Assembly: GCA_036496605.1 (NCBI GenBank)
Contig: DASXKV010000054.1
Coordinates: forward strand, 124,001-188,000
From: Gemmatimonadaceae bacterium
GTDB taxonomy: Bacteria > Gemmatimonadota > Gemmatimonadetes > Gemmatimonadales > Gemmatimonadaceae
Direction: 5' to 3'
Length of the DNA stretch: 64,000 bases
Numbering within the stretch: position 1 is the stretch's first letter; every line of letters starts with the position of its first letter. The translations under genes and the position numbers were made by a program. This document shows positions 33,870 through 42,106 of the stretch, in pieces. Under the pieces are notes generated by a model, which was given only the letters and a program-made list of their open reading frames with translations, made no database searches and was not told the origin of the DNA.

Positions 33870-35687
33870 ATGCCGAGCCGCATCGAGGATTACGCGCTCA
33901 TCGGGGACTGCGAGACCGCGGCGCTCGTATCGCGATCTGGATCGATCGACTGGCTGTGCTGGCCGCGCTTCGACTCGGGCGCGTGCTTCGCCGCGATGCT
34001 CGGCGGTCCCGAGCATGGCCGGTGGCAGATCGCGCCGCGCGATCCGAAGCCCAAAGTGACGCGTCGCTATCGTGAGCATACGCTCATCCTCGAGACCGAC
34101 TTCGAGACGCCGGAGGGTGCGGTCACCGTCGTCGACTTCATGCCGCTCCGCGGCCATGCCTCGGATCTCGCGCGAATTGTCATCGGCCGGCGCGGGCGTG
34201 TCGAGATGCGCATGGAGCTCATTCTGCGCTTCTACTACGGCGCTTTCGTGCCGTGGGTCACGCGCCTCGACGACGGTTCGTTGCGCGCCATTGCCGGGCC
34301 AGACAGGGTCGTGCTCCAGACCCAGGTGCCCGTCCGCGGCGAGGGCCTAACGACTGTCGCCGACTTCGCGGTGAGCGAGGGCGATTTCGTTCCCTTCGTG
34401 TTGACGTATTCGCCGTCGCACCTGCCGCCGCATGAGCCGGTCAATCCGCGAAAGGCGCTGAAAGACACAGAAGAGTACTGGAAGGCGTGGTCGAGCAAGG
34501 GCACCTATCGCGGTGAGTGGCAAAGTGCCGTCAATCGCTCGCTGATCACGCTCAAGGCACTGACCTATCGGCCGACGGGGGGCATCGTTGCCGCGGCGAC
34601 GACCTCCCTGCCCGAGCAACTCGGCGGCCAGCGAAACTGGGACTACCGTTACTGCTGGCTTCGCGATGCGACGTTCACGCTGCTCGCCCTGATGGATGCC
34701 GGTTACTTCGAGGAAGCCGCCGCGTGGCGGGACTGGCTGTTGCGCGCCGCTGCGGGCAGTCCGTCGCAGGTCCAGATCATGTATGGGCTCGGCGGCGAGC
34801 GCGTCCTCCGTGAGAACGTCATCGAATGGTTGCCCGGTTACGAGAGCGCTAAACCGGTGCGTATCGGGAATGCGGCTTATGGACAACTGCAGCTCGACGT
34901 CTACGGTGAGGTGATGGACGCCCTCTATCAAGGACGGCGCGGTGGACTCAGCCGAAGTCTCGAATCGTGGGGGCTACAGCGTGCACTCATCAAGCATCTG
35001 GCGACCGTCTGGCAACGTCCCGATCAGGGACTGTGGGAGGTGCGCGGTGGTCCCCAGCATTTCACATATTCGAAAGTCATGGCGTGGGTCGCCGTCGACC
35101 GCACGATCAAGAGCGCCGAGGAGTTTCGCAGCGATCATTTTGTGCAGCAGTGCCGCCGGCTGCGTCAGCAAATTCACGACGAGGTCTGCGAAAAGGGATT
35201 CGACCGTCAACTCGGTGTCTTCGTCCAGGCGTACGGCTCGAAACTGCTCGACGCGAGTGCGTTGCTGATTCCGGTCGTCGGCTTTCTCCCCGCTGACGAT
35301 CCGCGCGTGCGGAGCACCGTCGAACAAATCGAGAAGCGGCTCGTCGTCGATGGGCTCGTCCTTCGGTACGACAGCGAAAAGACGGACGACGGACTACCCG
35401 GGGGCGAAGGCGCGTTCCTCGCGTGCAGCTTCTGGCTCGCCAACAACTATGTTCTCCTTGGCCGTCACGCTGACGCGCGCAAGCTGTTCGAACGTCTGCT
35501 GTCCTTGTCCAACGACGTCGGTCTCCTCTCCGAGGAGTACGATCCACGCGCGAAGCGGCTGGTCGGAAACTTCCCGCAGGCGTTTTCGCATGTCGCGGTT
35601 GTCGGCACCGCGTTCAATCTCGCCCGCACAGACAGGTTCGAGGAGCGGAAGCCGGTCCGCGAGCAACGTGAGCGCGTAGAGACGTAG
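33870..35687 (+). CDS. Glycoside hydrolase family 15 protein
   Basis: The 605-residue enzyme has the family N-terminal beta-sandwich (IEDYALIGDCETAALVSRSG, DWLCWPRFDSGACFAAML) and the (alpha/alpha)6 catalytic barrel: NWDYRYCWLRDATFTLLALM, GEVMDALYQ, GGEGAFLACSFWLANNYVLLG and the C-terminal SEEYDPRAKRLVGNFPQAFSH, where the acidic pair near EEYDP is the likely general base. Members are glucoamylases, glucodextranases or trehalases; in mycobacteria related enzymes hydrolyse trehalose. No signal peptide is seen, so it probably acts on intracellular glucans or trehalose. Confidence 0.9.
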   Translation: MPSRIEDYALIGDCETAALVSRSGSIDWLCWPRFDSGACFAAMLGGPEHGRWQIAPRDPKPKVTRRYREHTLILETDFETPEGAVTVVDFMPLRGHASDLARIVIGRRGRVEMRMELILRFYYGAFVPWVTRLDDGSLRAIAGPDRVVLQTQVPVRGEGLTTVADFAVSEGDFVPFVLTYSPSHLPPHEPVNPRKALKDTEEYWKAWSSKGTYRGEWQSAVNRSLITLKALTYRPTGGIVAAATTSLPEQLGGQRNWDYRYCWLRDATFTLLALMDAGYFEEAAAWRDWLLRAAAGSPSQVQIMYGLGGERVLRENVIEWLPGYESAKPVRIGNAAYGQLQLDVYGEVMDALYQGRRGGLSRSLESWGLQRALIKHLATVWQRPDQGLWEVRGGPQHFTYSKVMAWVAVDRTIKSAEEFRSDHFVQQCRRLRQQIHDEVCEKGFDRQLGVFVQAYGSKLLDASALLIPVVGFLPADDPRVRSTVEQIEKRLVVDGLVLRYDSEKTDDGLPGGEGAFLACSFWLANNYVLLGRHADARKLFERLLSLSNDVGLLSEEYDPRAKRLVGNFPQAFSHVAVVGTAFNLARTDRFEERKPVREQRERVET

Positions 35688-35692
35688 CTTGT

Positions 35693-35726
35693 CATCCTGA
35701 GCGAAGCGCTGACGCTCCTCAGGATG
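35693..35726. repeat. REP-like CATCCTGAG...CTCAGGATG palindrome, copy 3
   Basis: CATCCTGAG (35693-35701) and CTCAGGATG (35718-35726) are perfect inverted arms, 6 bases after the GH15 stop. The internal GCGAAGCG matches the core of the interspersed repeats at 3025-3085 and 4484-4521. It can act as a 3'-end hairpin of the GH15 transcript. Confidence 0.75.
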
Positions 35727-35767
35727 AGCGAAGGGCCTTGGCCTGGTGCTTGCCCGGCACCGCTGCA

Positions 35768-36757
35768 ATGGTCATCAAGGGATTTCACGTCGGTCGGCTG
35801 TTGAAGGAGGTCGGCAAGGCGATCTGGGCCGACAACATCCTCACGATCGCTGCGGCGGTCGCGTACAACTTCTTCTTCTCGATCTTTCCGCTGCTGCTCT
35901 TCGCCGCGCCGCTGCTCAGTCTCGTGGGCAACAAGCAGGTGCTCTTCGGCTGGATCCTGCAACAGTTGGCGACGACGGTGCCACCGGCGGCATACACGAT
36001 GCTCGCGGGTGTCGCGCACGATGTGGTCTTCGCGCCGAGCGCGCCCGGTCTCGTCTCGATCGGCGCGCTGCTCACGGCGTACTCGGCATCGAACATCTTT
36101 GGTTCGTTGATGGGCGCGCTGAACATCGCATACCACGTGAAGAACGACCGGCGTCCCTGGTGGAAGCAGCGATTGATTCAGCTCGGCATGGTCGTCGTTG
36201 CCGGCGGTCTGCTTGCGATCGCGGCGGCGGTGATGATGGCGGGCCCGAACATCGTCGAGACCGTTGCGCGAGTCACGCGCCTGAGCGGCCTAACGAAGTG
36301 GGGCTGGATGATTGTGCAGTATCCGCTCGCGTTCACCTTTCTCGTCGTCGCGTTCTGGTTGATGTACTACATCCTGCCGGATTTTCCGCAGCACAAGCGA
36401 CAGATCACGGTGGGCGCGATCATCGCGGCGGCGCTGTGGGTCATCGCGACGAGCCTCTTCCGACTGTACGTCGTTCATTTCACAACTTTCAACAAAGCCT
36501 ACGGTACCATCGGCGGCGTGTTGTTGCTGCTGACGTGGATGTACTACTCGATGGTCGTGGTGTTGGCGGGCGGAGAGCTCAATGCGGAGCTCGCGAAAGG
36601 GACGGCCGAAGTGGCGCCTCAGCCCAAGACGGAGTACGACAAGCAAGTGGCGGCGGCACAAAGCGAGCGCGCTGCGCAGGATCGGCACGAGGAGAAGAAG
36701 AAGGAGCAGAAGGAAGTCCGCTCGGCGGCCAAGCGCGAACAGCTCGCGAAGGAATAG
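35768..36757 (+). CDS. YihY/virulence factor BrkB family membrane protein
   Basis: ATG 35768 gives 329 residues with six membrane segments: ILTIAAAVAYNFFFSIFPLL, GLVSIGALLTAYSASNIFG, LGMVVVAGGLLAIAAAVMM, YPLAFTFLVVAFWLMYYIL, VGAIIAAALWVIATSLFRL and IGGVLLLLTWMYYSMVVVLAG. The AYNFFFSIFPLLLF and NKAYGTIGGVLLLLTWMYYS motifs are diagnostic. A long charged coiled C-terminus (about 290-329, rich in Glu, Lys, Gln, Arg) is cytosolic. Function is not established; the name ribonuclease BN is historical. Confidence 0.92.
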   Translation: MVIKGFHVGRLLKEVGKAIWADNILTIAAAVAYNFFFSIFPLLLFAAPLLSLVGNKQVLFGWILQQLATTVPPAAYTMLAGVAHDVVFAPSAPGLVSIGALLTAYSASNIFGSLMGALNIAYHVKNDRRPWWKQRLIQLGMVVVAGGLLAIAAAVMMAGPNIVETVARVTRLSGLTKWGWMIVQYPLAFTFLVVAFWLMYYILPDFPQHKRQITVGAIIAAALWVIATSLFRLYVVHFTTFNKAYGTIGGVLLLLTWMYYSMVVVLAGGELNAELAKGTAEVAPQPKTEYDKQVAAAQSERAAQDRHEEKKKEQKEVRSAAKREQLAKE

Positions 36758-36769
36758 CTCGCGCCATTC

Positions 36770-37039
36770 CTAGGCGACGGTGCCGACGTCGCTCAGCGGC
36801 CCGACGTCGGCGTGAGCAACGTCGGGTCGCTGCACCAACCATTCGAGGACGGCGTCACGATCGGCGTCTGTCGCCTGCATGCCCTCTCCGGCCACGACGA
36901 GCGCCGACAAGCTGCCGGTGACGACGAGGGCGCGCGAGAATAGGAATTCCGACAGCCGCCGCGAAAAATCATCGGCGTCCGTGCCGGCGCGAAGCCGGAC
37001 ACGAATGAGGAAACCAAAAACCGGACAGGCGGGAGACAC
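36770..37039 (-). CDS. YggL-like (DUF469) small protein
   Basis: This 89-residue product (GTG start) reads FGFLIRVRLRAGTDADDFSRR, a mid segment ending SALVVAGEG, and the late DADRDAVLEWLVQRPDVAHADVGPLSDV, which follows the order of the YggL/DUF469 family (ribosome-binding protein in E. coli). The similarity is to the pattern, not exact residues, and the start is uncertain. It is convergent with the BrkB-like gene, separated by 12 bases. Confidence 0.55.
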   Translation of the reverse strand: MSPACPVFGFLIRVRLRAGTDADDFSRRLSEFLFSRALVVTGSLSALVVAGEGMQATDADRDAVLEWLVQRPDVAHADVGPLSDVGTVA

Positions 37040-37088
37040 GGGGAAGCTAGATCATTCGGTGCTTGCACTCCTCAGATGACAGGAGCGG

Positions 37089-37928
37089 CTACGGTGCCCG
37101 CACTCGATCGAGCACGAAGTGTATCGCGTCGATCACGAGCTGCGGCTCCTCGTGCTGCGTATCGTGGCCGCTGTGCGTCGTCTCGATGTGAAGGCCATTC
37201 CGCGAACGCTGAAACCACTCGTCGTGCAGCGCTCGCCAGACAACGTGGCCTTCGGGCCGCCCATTCACGTACGGCGCCTTCGGATCTGCTTTCATGCTCG
37301 TGATCACGGCGATCGGTATGTCGGGGAGCGGCGTTAGGCCCTCGACGGCGCCCGCGGCCTGAATGCGAACGGTCTCGCGTGTCTCGGCCGCCTGCGCGCC
37401 GGGCGGCGTCGTCTTGAGAATCGAATCGAAGAATTGCCGGAACGCGGCGGGGTAGCTGCTGTCGATCATGCCCCAACGCTTCACCTGTTGCTCGTGAGTG
37501 CCTTCGACGATCACGAGGCCGGCGACATCCTTCGGATACCGCGACGTGTAGAGCCTAACGAGGATGCTGCCATACGAGCGACCGACCAACACGAACGGCG
37601 TCGGCAGGCGGAGCCGGGTGAGGAGCTCGTGCAGCTCCGTCACTTCCTGTCGCGCCGAGCGATCAGCGGGGCCCGTCTCGGACCGGCCGAAGCCGGCGCG
37701 CGAGTACGCGATGACCGTCGCGCTCTTAGCGATCGTTGGCCAGATCGGCGACCACGTGTCGAGCGAGTCTCCGAGGCCCGCCTCGAAGACGACGGCGGGC
37801 GTTCCGGAACCAGAGCGGAGCACGTCCAACCGGTAGCCGCCGATATCGACGAGCTGGTGAGTCTGCCCGTTCGCCAGCGCCGGTGCAATCGCAAACAACC
37901 ACGGACTCAGACTGCGTTTGACTCTCAT
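37089..37928 (-). CDS. Exported alpha/beta-hydrolase
   Basis: The 279-residue protein has a signal peptide (LSPWLFAIAPALANGQ) and an alpha/beta-hydrolase fold: VVFEAGLGDSLDTW, IAYSRAGFGRSE, nucleophile elbow VGRSYGSILVRLY, and a late His in ETTHSGHDTQHEEP. The pattern is that of haloperoxidase/epoxide-hydrolase-like esterases. The substrate is unknown. The gene is followed by the YggL-like gene on the same strand. Confidence 0.82.
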   Translation of the reverse strand: MRVKRSLSPWLFAIAPALANGQTHQLVDIGGYRLDVLRSGSGTPAVVFEAGLGDSLDTWSPIWPTIAKSATVIAYSRAGFGRSETGPADRSARQEVTELHELLTRLRLPTPFVLVGRSYGSILVRLYTSRYPKDVAGLVIVEGTHEQQVKRWGMIDSSYPAAFRQFFDSILKTTPPGAQAAETRETVRIQAAGAVEGLTPLPDIPIAVITSMKADPKAPYVNGRPEGHVVWRALHDEWFQRSRNGLHIETTHSGHDTQHEEPQLVIDAIHFVLDRVRAP

Positions 37929-37977
37929 GGGACGTTTCTCAGCTCCCTGCTACTTGCAGATGAGACCGCGAAAACAA

Positions 37978-38406
37978 CTAAGCGCCTACGTCTCGAACCA
38001 GCACCCGAATCTCGCCAAGGTACGCGGCTCCGACGACGCGAACGACCTGAGTAGCACTCTCGATCCCCGTCGGCTCGTGTGCCTGGTTGATTGCGTTGGC
38101 CATTAGGGCGAATACGTCGAACATGACGTTCACGCCCGGCGGTACGATCAACGTGACGCGCGAGCCATATGCGCGGGCATCGAGCGTGAATCCCTCGGGG
38201 ATCGTATTTCCGCGAAGATCGATCTTGACCTCGCCGAGAAATGAGCGTACGCGCAAGAGTCGGGGAACGGCCCACCGTCCGACGCGCCGCACCTCACCCG
38301 CCATTGCAAGGATGCGCCGTTCATGGGGCACCTCGACGAGCGCGCTCGAGTCGTCCGCTCGCCCGGGGAAGCTTCCCGGGACTTTGCGAGGTTGTGAAGA
38401 CGTCAT
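37978..38406 (-). CDS. LiaF-like / cell-wall-active antibiotics response C-terminal domain protein
   Basis: ATG 38406 with a GGAAGG site upstream gives 142 residues. The core RRVGRWAVPRLLRVRSFLGEVKIDLR, GFTLDARAYGSRVTLIVPPGVNV is the DUF2154/LiaF C-terminal beta-helix pattern (flat stack of short strands). Membrane helices typical of full LiaF proteins are absent, so this is a stand-alone soluble version, probably a regulator or envelope-stress sensor. The frame's long upstream extension overlaps the neighbour and is rejected. Confidence 0.75.
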   Translation of the reverse strand: MTSSQPRKVPGSFPGRADDSSALVEVPHERRILAMAGEVRRVGRWAVPRLLRVRSFLGEVKIDLRGNTIPEGFTLDARAYGSRVTLIVPPGVNVMFDVFALMANAINQAHEPTGIESATQVVRVVGAAYLGEIRVLVRDVGA

Positions 38407-38470
38407 GACCTTCCTACGCCGAAGATGTCGTCGCGGTACCACCGGCCCAAAGTTCGTTAGACGACATTGC

Positions 38471-39070
38471 CTACCAGATTCCAGGGACGAGCCGTCGAGT
38501 TCGCGCCATGTACGCCGTGTAGGGCGCTCCGAGCCGCTCGACCAGCGCGCGCTCTTCGACGCGAATCCGATAGACGAATAACGGCGGCGCGGCAAGCAGG
38601 ACGATCACCAAGCTGCCCCAATGGGTGAGGCAGAGGGCAAAGCCGAGGTGCAGCAGCAGCGCCGCGGCGTATGACGGATGTCGCAGGAACCGATAGGCGC
38701 CGCGCTCGACCACCGGTTGGTCCGGCCGGACCGTTACGGCACCACGAAAGTCCGCGCCGAGCATCCGAAAACAATGTCGGCGGAGCAAGCTCGCGGCGAC
38801 GAGAATGACAAGCCCGACAACGAACACGGTCGTGCGGTAATGCTGCATGGCGAGGCGCGGCAGGTAGAGGGCGACGACGATCACGACCAACATCTCGACG
38901 CGCTGACCCATGACGAGTGGCCCGAACGATGGGTCGCGCGCTGCTGCGTCCGTGTTTCGCTCTGCCCGTCGCGCCTCGCGAAGGATGCGAAACTCCGGCC
39001 AGAATGCCCAGAGAAAGACCAGCCAGAATACAAGGCCCAGGGGCCAGGTGAATGGAATGGGAGTTAGCAT
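38471..39070 (-). CDS. Isoprenylcysteine carboxyl methyltransferase-family membrane protein
   Basis: The 199-residue integral membrane protein (ATG 39070) has helices at LGLVFWLVFLWAFWPEF, EMLVVIVVALYLPRLAMQ, TVFVVGLVILVAASLL and LTHWGSLVIVLLAAPPLFVY. The SAM-binding region of the ICMT/phospholipid methyltransferase family is visible as YRFLRHPSYAAALLLHLG and the C-terminal RIRVEERALVERLGAPYTAYM. It likely methylates a lipid or small hydrophobic molecule at the membrane. It is divergent from the MFS transporter gene. Confidence 0.88.
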   Translation of the reverse strand: MLTPIPFTWPLGLVFWLVFLWAFWPEFRILREARRAERNTDAAARDPSFGPLVMGQRVEMLVVIVVALYLPRLAMQHYRTTVFVVGLVILVAASLLRRHCFRMLGADFRGAVTVRPDQPVVERGAYRFLRHPSYAAALLLHLGFALCLTHWGSLVIVLLAAPPLFVYRIRVEERALVERLGAPYTAYMARTRRLVPGIW

Positions 39071-39221
39071 ACGCTCAATGCTGCATCGACGAAACGTCCA
39101 CCGAAGGTTGCGTCGACACCAAAGTACGTCGCGATGTCGAGCTTGACGAGGACACAGGTAGATTCCAAGGCACCTGGCCCTGGTACGTGGTACCCGGCAC
39201 CGACATCCCGAAATCCGCGGC

Positions 39222-40388
39222 ATGATCAATCGACGCGCCCTATTCGCCGTCTCCTGCGTGAGTCTCTTCACCTTCGGCATCGTCCTCACGACGCTCGGGG
39301 CGGTGCTGCCGTCGATCATCGAGCGCTTCGGCATCGACAAGACCGCTGCCGGGTCGCTGTTTCTGCTCAACACGTTCGGGATCGTCATCGGCTCGATCGT
39401 CTTTGGACCGATCGTCGACCGGAACGGCTACAAGGAGATGCTCGTCGTTTCGACGGCGCTCATTATTCTCGGCCTCGAGGCGATCGCGTTCGCGCCATCG
39501 ATGAACTGGCTGCGGGCAGCAGTGCTGATGACGGGCTTTGGCGCCGGCATCATCAACGGCGGCGCCAATGCCCTCGTGGCCGACATCAGTGTCGACGGGC
39601 GGACCGCTGGCTTGAGCAAGCTCCACGTCTTCTTCGGCGCCGGCGCCGTCGGCGTGCCATTCGCGTTAGGCATCCTCCTCGGCAGATTCACATATTCTAT
39701 ATTGATCGCTGCCGTCGGCGCGCTCTGTGTCATTCCGCTCGTGATCACCGCTGTCCCGCACTTTCCGACGCCAAAGCAGGCGCAGGGATTCCCGATCGCG
39801 ACGGCGAAGGCGCTGCTCCGCGATCCGGTGCTGCTGACATTTGGCGTCATGCTCTTTCTCGAGAGCGGGATGGAGATCACCGTCGGCGGCTGGACGGCGA
39901 CCTTTTTCAAGGAAGAGCTGCTGATCAGCGATCAGCGCGCGCTGGTGTACCTCGCACTGTACTGGTCTGGCCTCATGGTTGGCCGAATAGCCCTGAGCGC
40001 AGTCGTCCGTCGCGTGACGGCGTCGAGAGTGCTCGCGGGTGGCATCACGATCGCCTTCATCGCCGCATGGATCGTCATCACGACGCACGATCCGTCATTC
40101 GCCGCGCTCGGGGTCTTTCTCCTTGGCCTGGGCTTCTCGGCCACGTTTCCGGTGGTGCTCGGCCTCATCGCGGATCGGCATGTCGCACTCTCTGGTACCG
40201 CTTTCAGCGTTGCGATGGTCATGGCGCTCACCGGCGGAATGCTGATGCCGTATTTGACGGGTGTGTTAGGCACGGCGTACGGACTGCGCGGCTCCTTCCT
40301 GATCGTTCCGGCCGCGCTGCTGGGGCTCGCGACACTGCTCGGCGTGGCGAGCTCACGCCTTGTCCGCCACCCTCGGCCAGCCGCGTAG
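39222..40388 (+). CDS. MFS sugar transporter (FHS/FucP-like)
   Basis: The 388-residue protein has 12 hydrophobic segments, starting LFAVSCVSLFTFGIVLTTLG. Motifs AGSLFLLNTFGIVIGSIVFGPIVDRNGYK and GAGIINGGANALVADIS, plus LHVFFGAGAVGVPFALG, match the fucose/glucose/galactose:H+ symporters. With a GH29 fucosidase and a galactokinase-like gene 2-5 kb away it may import L-fucose, galactose or glucose, though no operon link exists: it lies on the opposite strand. Confidence 0.88.
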   Translation: MINRRALFAVSCVSLFTFGIVLTTLGAVLPSIIERFGIDKTAAGSLFLLNTFGIVIGSIVFGPIVDRNGYKEMLVVSTALIILGLEAIAFAPSMNWLRAAVLMTGFGAGIINGGANALVADISVDGRTAGLSKLHVFFGAGAVGVPFALGILLGRFTYSILIAAVGALCVIPLVITAVPHFPTPKQAQGFPIATAKALLRDPVLLTFGVMLFLESGMEITVGGWTATFFKEELLISDQRALVYLALYWSGLMVGRIALSAVVRRVTASRVLAGGITIAFIAAWIVITTHDPSFAALGVFLLGLGFSATFPVVLGLIADRHVALSGTAFSVAMVMALTGGMLMPYLTGVLGTAYGLRGSFLIVPAALLGLATLLGVASSRLVRHPRPAA

Positions 40389-40467
40389 GGCATCGAATTC
40401 ATTAGGCGATTCTTGCGCATCGGCTTGCGAGTCCATAAGACTTAATTGTCTCAGGAAAGAGGCCGAG

Positions 40468-41181
40468 ATGCGTAGTCGTGTAATTGTCGCAATCGTCGCT
40501 CTGGTCGTGCCCGCGGCGCTGAGCGCTCAGCGCATTCCCCTGCCCATTGGGCGACGGCCGGCGCGACCGGAGCCCCTGCCGCCGCAACCCGGACCCATCG
40601 CCAACGAGTTGGCCTATAAGCGCTGGCGGATTTCGGTCGAGAGCTACCCGATCGTCAGCTATTTCCAGGCATCGGGCTTTCCATCATGGACAACGCTCGG
40701 CATGGGAAGTCGCGCCGATTACATGGTCAATCGGTATGTCTCGGCGACGCTGGACATGACGTCTTCGTTCATCGGCGGCCCCAATATAGTGAACACCGTC
40801 GAGGTGGGTACGCGCGCCCATCCCGAATGGGCAGAGCACAAGATTTACCCGTATATCGATCTCCGCGTCGGATACATCGCGTCGTACAACCGGCGATTGG
40901 GCTCGATCGACAATAGCTACGCCGATCCGGTCGCCACGGGCAGCTACGGCGCGCCGTACAGCCATGGCTTCGGCGCGATCGGCGGCGGCGGACTGGAGTA
41001 TGCGCTGACGCATTCGTGGTCGCTCACCACGGGCGCGTCGGTGGTGCAGAGCCGGATGACGCCACACGACCTGTCCAGTCCGGATCTCAATAGGCCATAC
41101 TCCATGACGGCGATCCGGTACACTTTCGGCGTCCGCTTCAATCCGGTCACGGTGATCAGACAAGGTGGCGACGCACGCTGA
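40468..41181 (+). CDS. Outer-membrane beta-barrel-like protein, first of a tandem pair
   Basis: ATG 40468, preceded by AGGAAAGAGG, gives 237 residues with a signal peptide (VIVAIVALVVPAALSAQR). A Pro/Arg/Leu-rich region of about 30 residues follows, then alternating amphipathic strands (WRISVESYPIVSYF, YMVNRYVSATLDMTSSF, YPYIDLRVGYIASYN, YALTHSWSLTTGASVVQ) ending in an aromatic-rich strand IRYTFGVRFNP. This fits an 8-stranded outer-membrane barrel. The next gene is a clear paralogue. Confidence 0.78.
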   Translation: MRSRVIVAIVALVVPAALSAQRIPLPIGRRPARPEPLPPQPGPIANELAYKRWRISVESYPIVSYFQASGFPSWTTLGMGSRADYMVNRYVSATLDMTSSFIGGPNIVNTVEVGTRAHPEWAEHKIYPYIDLRVGYIASYNRRLGSIDNSYADPVATGSYGAPYSHGFGAIGGGGLEYALTHSWSLTTGASVVQSRMTPHDLSSPDLNRPYSMTAIRYTFGVRFNPVTVIRQGGDAR

Positions 41182-41200
41182 TGAGAGGATTCTCATAAAT

Positions 41201-41234
41201 GGCCGGTAGCTTTTGCTACCGGCCGTTTTCTTTT
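41201..41234 (+). terminator. Intrinsic terminator between the two barrel genes
   Basis: GGCCGGTAGC (41201-41210) pairs with GCTACCGGCC (41215-41224) around a TTTT loop, followed by GTTTTCTTTT (41225-41234). This is a textbook terminator 20 bases after the first barrel gene stop. It suggests the second barrel gene has its own promoter in the short gap before 41301. Confidence 0.93.
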
Positions 41235-41300
41235 GGCGCACTGTATCGTCCTCGAGCGGGCCCTGTTCTTGCGACCGGGCACTCGTTTGGCGAGGTTACG

Positions 41301-42071
41301 ATGTTCCGAATGTCCACTCGGAGCTCCCCCATGCGTGCTGCCATTGCGATGTTCTCACTTGTGTTGCCCGCGGTATTGAGCGCGCAGCGCATCGCCGTTC
41401 CCCTGCCAGTGACGACGCCTCGGCCGGCGCGCCCGGCGCCGCTCCCACCGCAGCCGACGCCCATTGCGCAGGACCTCGCGTACAGGCGACTCCGGCTATC
41501 GGTAGAGAGTTATCCGATGGTGAGCAGTTTCAGCGCGCCGGGCTATGCTAGCGACGGCCGCTTCGCGAGCTGGAGGAGCTTCGGCACCGGCACTCGAGCG
41601 GACTACCGCCTAACGCGCTACCTGTCCGCAACTCTGGACATGACATCGTCCTTTCTTGGAGGCCCCGCATTGGTGGAAACGGCCGAAGTCGGTACGCGGG
41701 TTGGCCGTCCGCGCGAGGGAGGTCGATTCTATCCCTTTGCGGATCTGCGCGCCGGCTACATCGCCGCCTTCACCAAAAATGCGGGGTCGATCGTGGGCGT
41801 TTATGGCGGCCCGACTCCCCAGGGCTCGTACGTGGCGAGCTATAGCCATGGGATCGGAGGCATCGGTGGCGCGGGATTCGAGTACGCCTTCACGCGAATG
41901 TTGTCGCTGACCACGGAGCTCTCGGTAATGCAGAGTGGGATGCAGACGCACGCGTTCGAGGGTCCGATCATCACCGACCGCCACTTCGGGATGACGACGA
42001 TTCGCTATACGCTCGGGTTGCGATTCAATCCCGTTCGATACGTCCGGACGCCGGGAGAGGATACTCGTTAG
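41301..42071 (+). CDS. Outer-membrane beta-barrel-like protein, second of a tandem pair
   Basis: ATG 41301 (GAGG 5 bases before it) gives 256 residues with signal (AAIAMFSLVLPAVLSAQR). It shares blocks with its neighbour: PARPAPLPPQPTPIAQDLAY, RLSVESYPMVSSF, RYLSATLDMTSSFLGGP, YPFADLRAGYIAAF, YSHGIGGIGGAGFEYAFTR and TTIRYTLGLRFNPV. The conserved Pro-rich segment before the barrel may lie in the periplasm. Two copies in tandem suggest recent duplication with divergent loops. Confidence 0.78.
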   Translation: MFRMSTRSSPMRAAIAMFSLVLPAVLSAQRIAVPLPVTTPRPARPAPLPPQPTPIAQDLAYRRLRLSVESYPMVSSFSAPGYASDGRFASWRSFGTGTRADYRLTRYLSATLDMTSSFLGGPALVETAEVGTRVGRPREGGRFYPFADLRAGYIAAFTKNAGSIVGVYGGPTPQGSYVASYSHGIGGIGGAGFEYAFTRMLSLTTELSVMQSGMQTHAFEGPIITDRHFGMTTIRYTLGLRFNPVRYVRTPGEDTR

Positions 42072-42106
42072 GCCGGAACGCTCTCCGCTTAAAGCACAAG
42101 GAACGT

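Noticed and set aside
39134-40405. Long plus-strand open frame (423 codons) overlapping the MFS transporter
   Set aside because: It lies antiphase inside the clear MFS gene at 39222-40388 and its translation is Arg/Asp/His-rich, the usual shadow of high-GC coding DNA.
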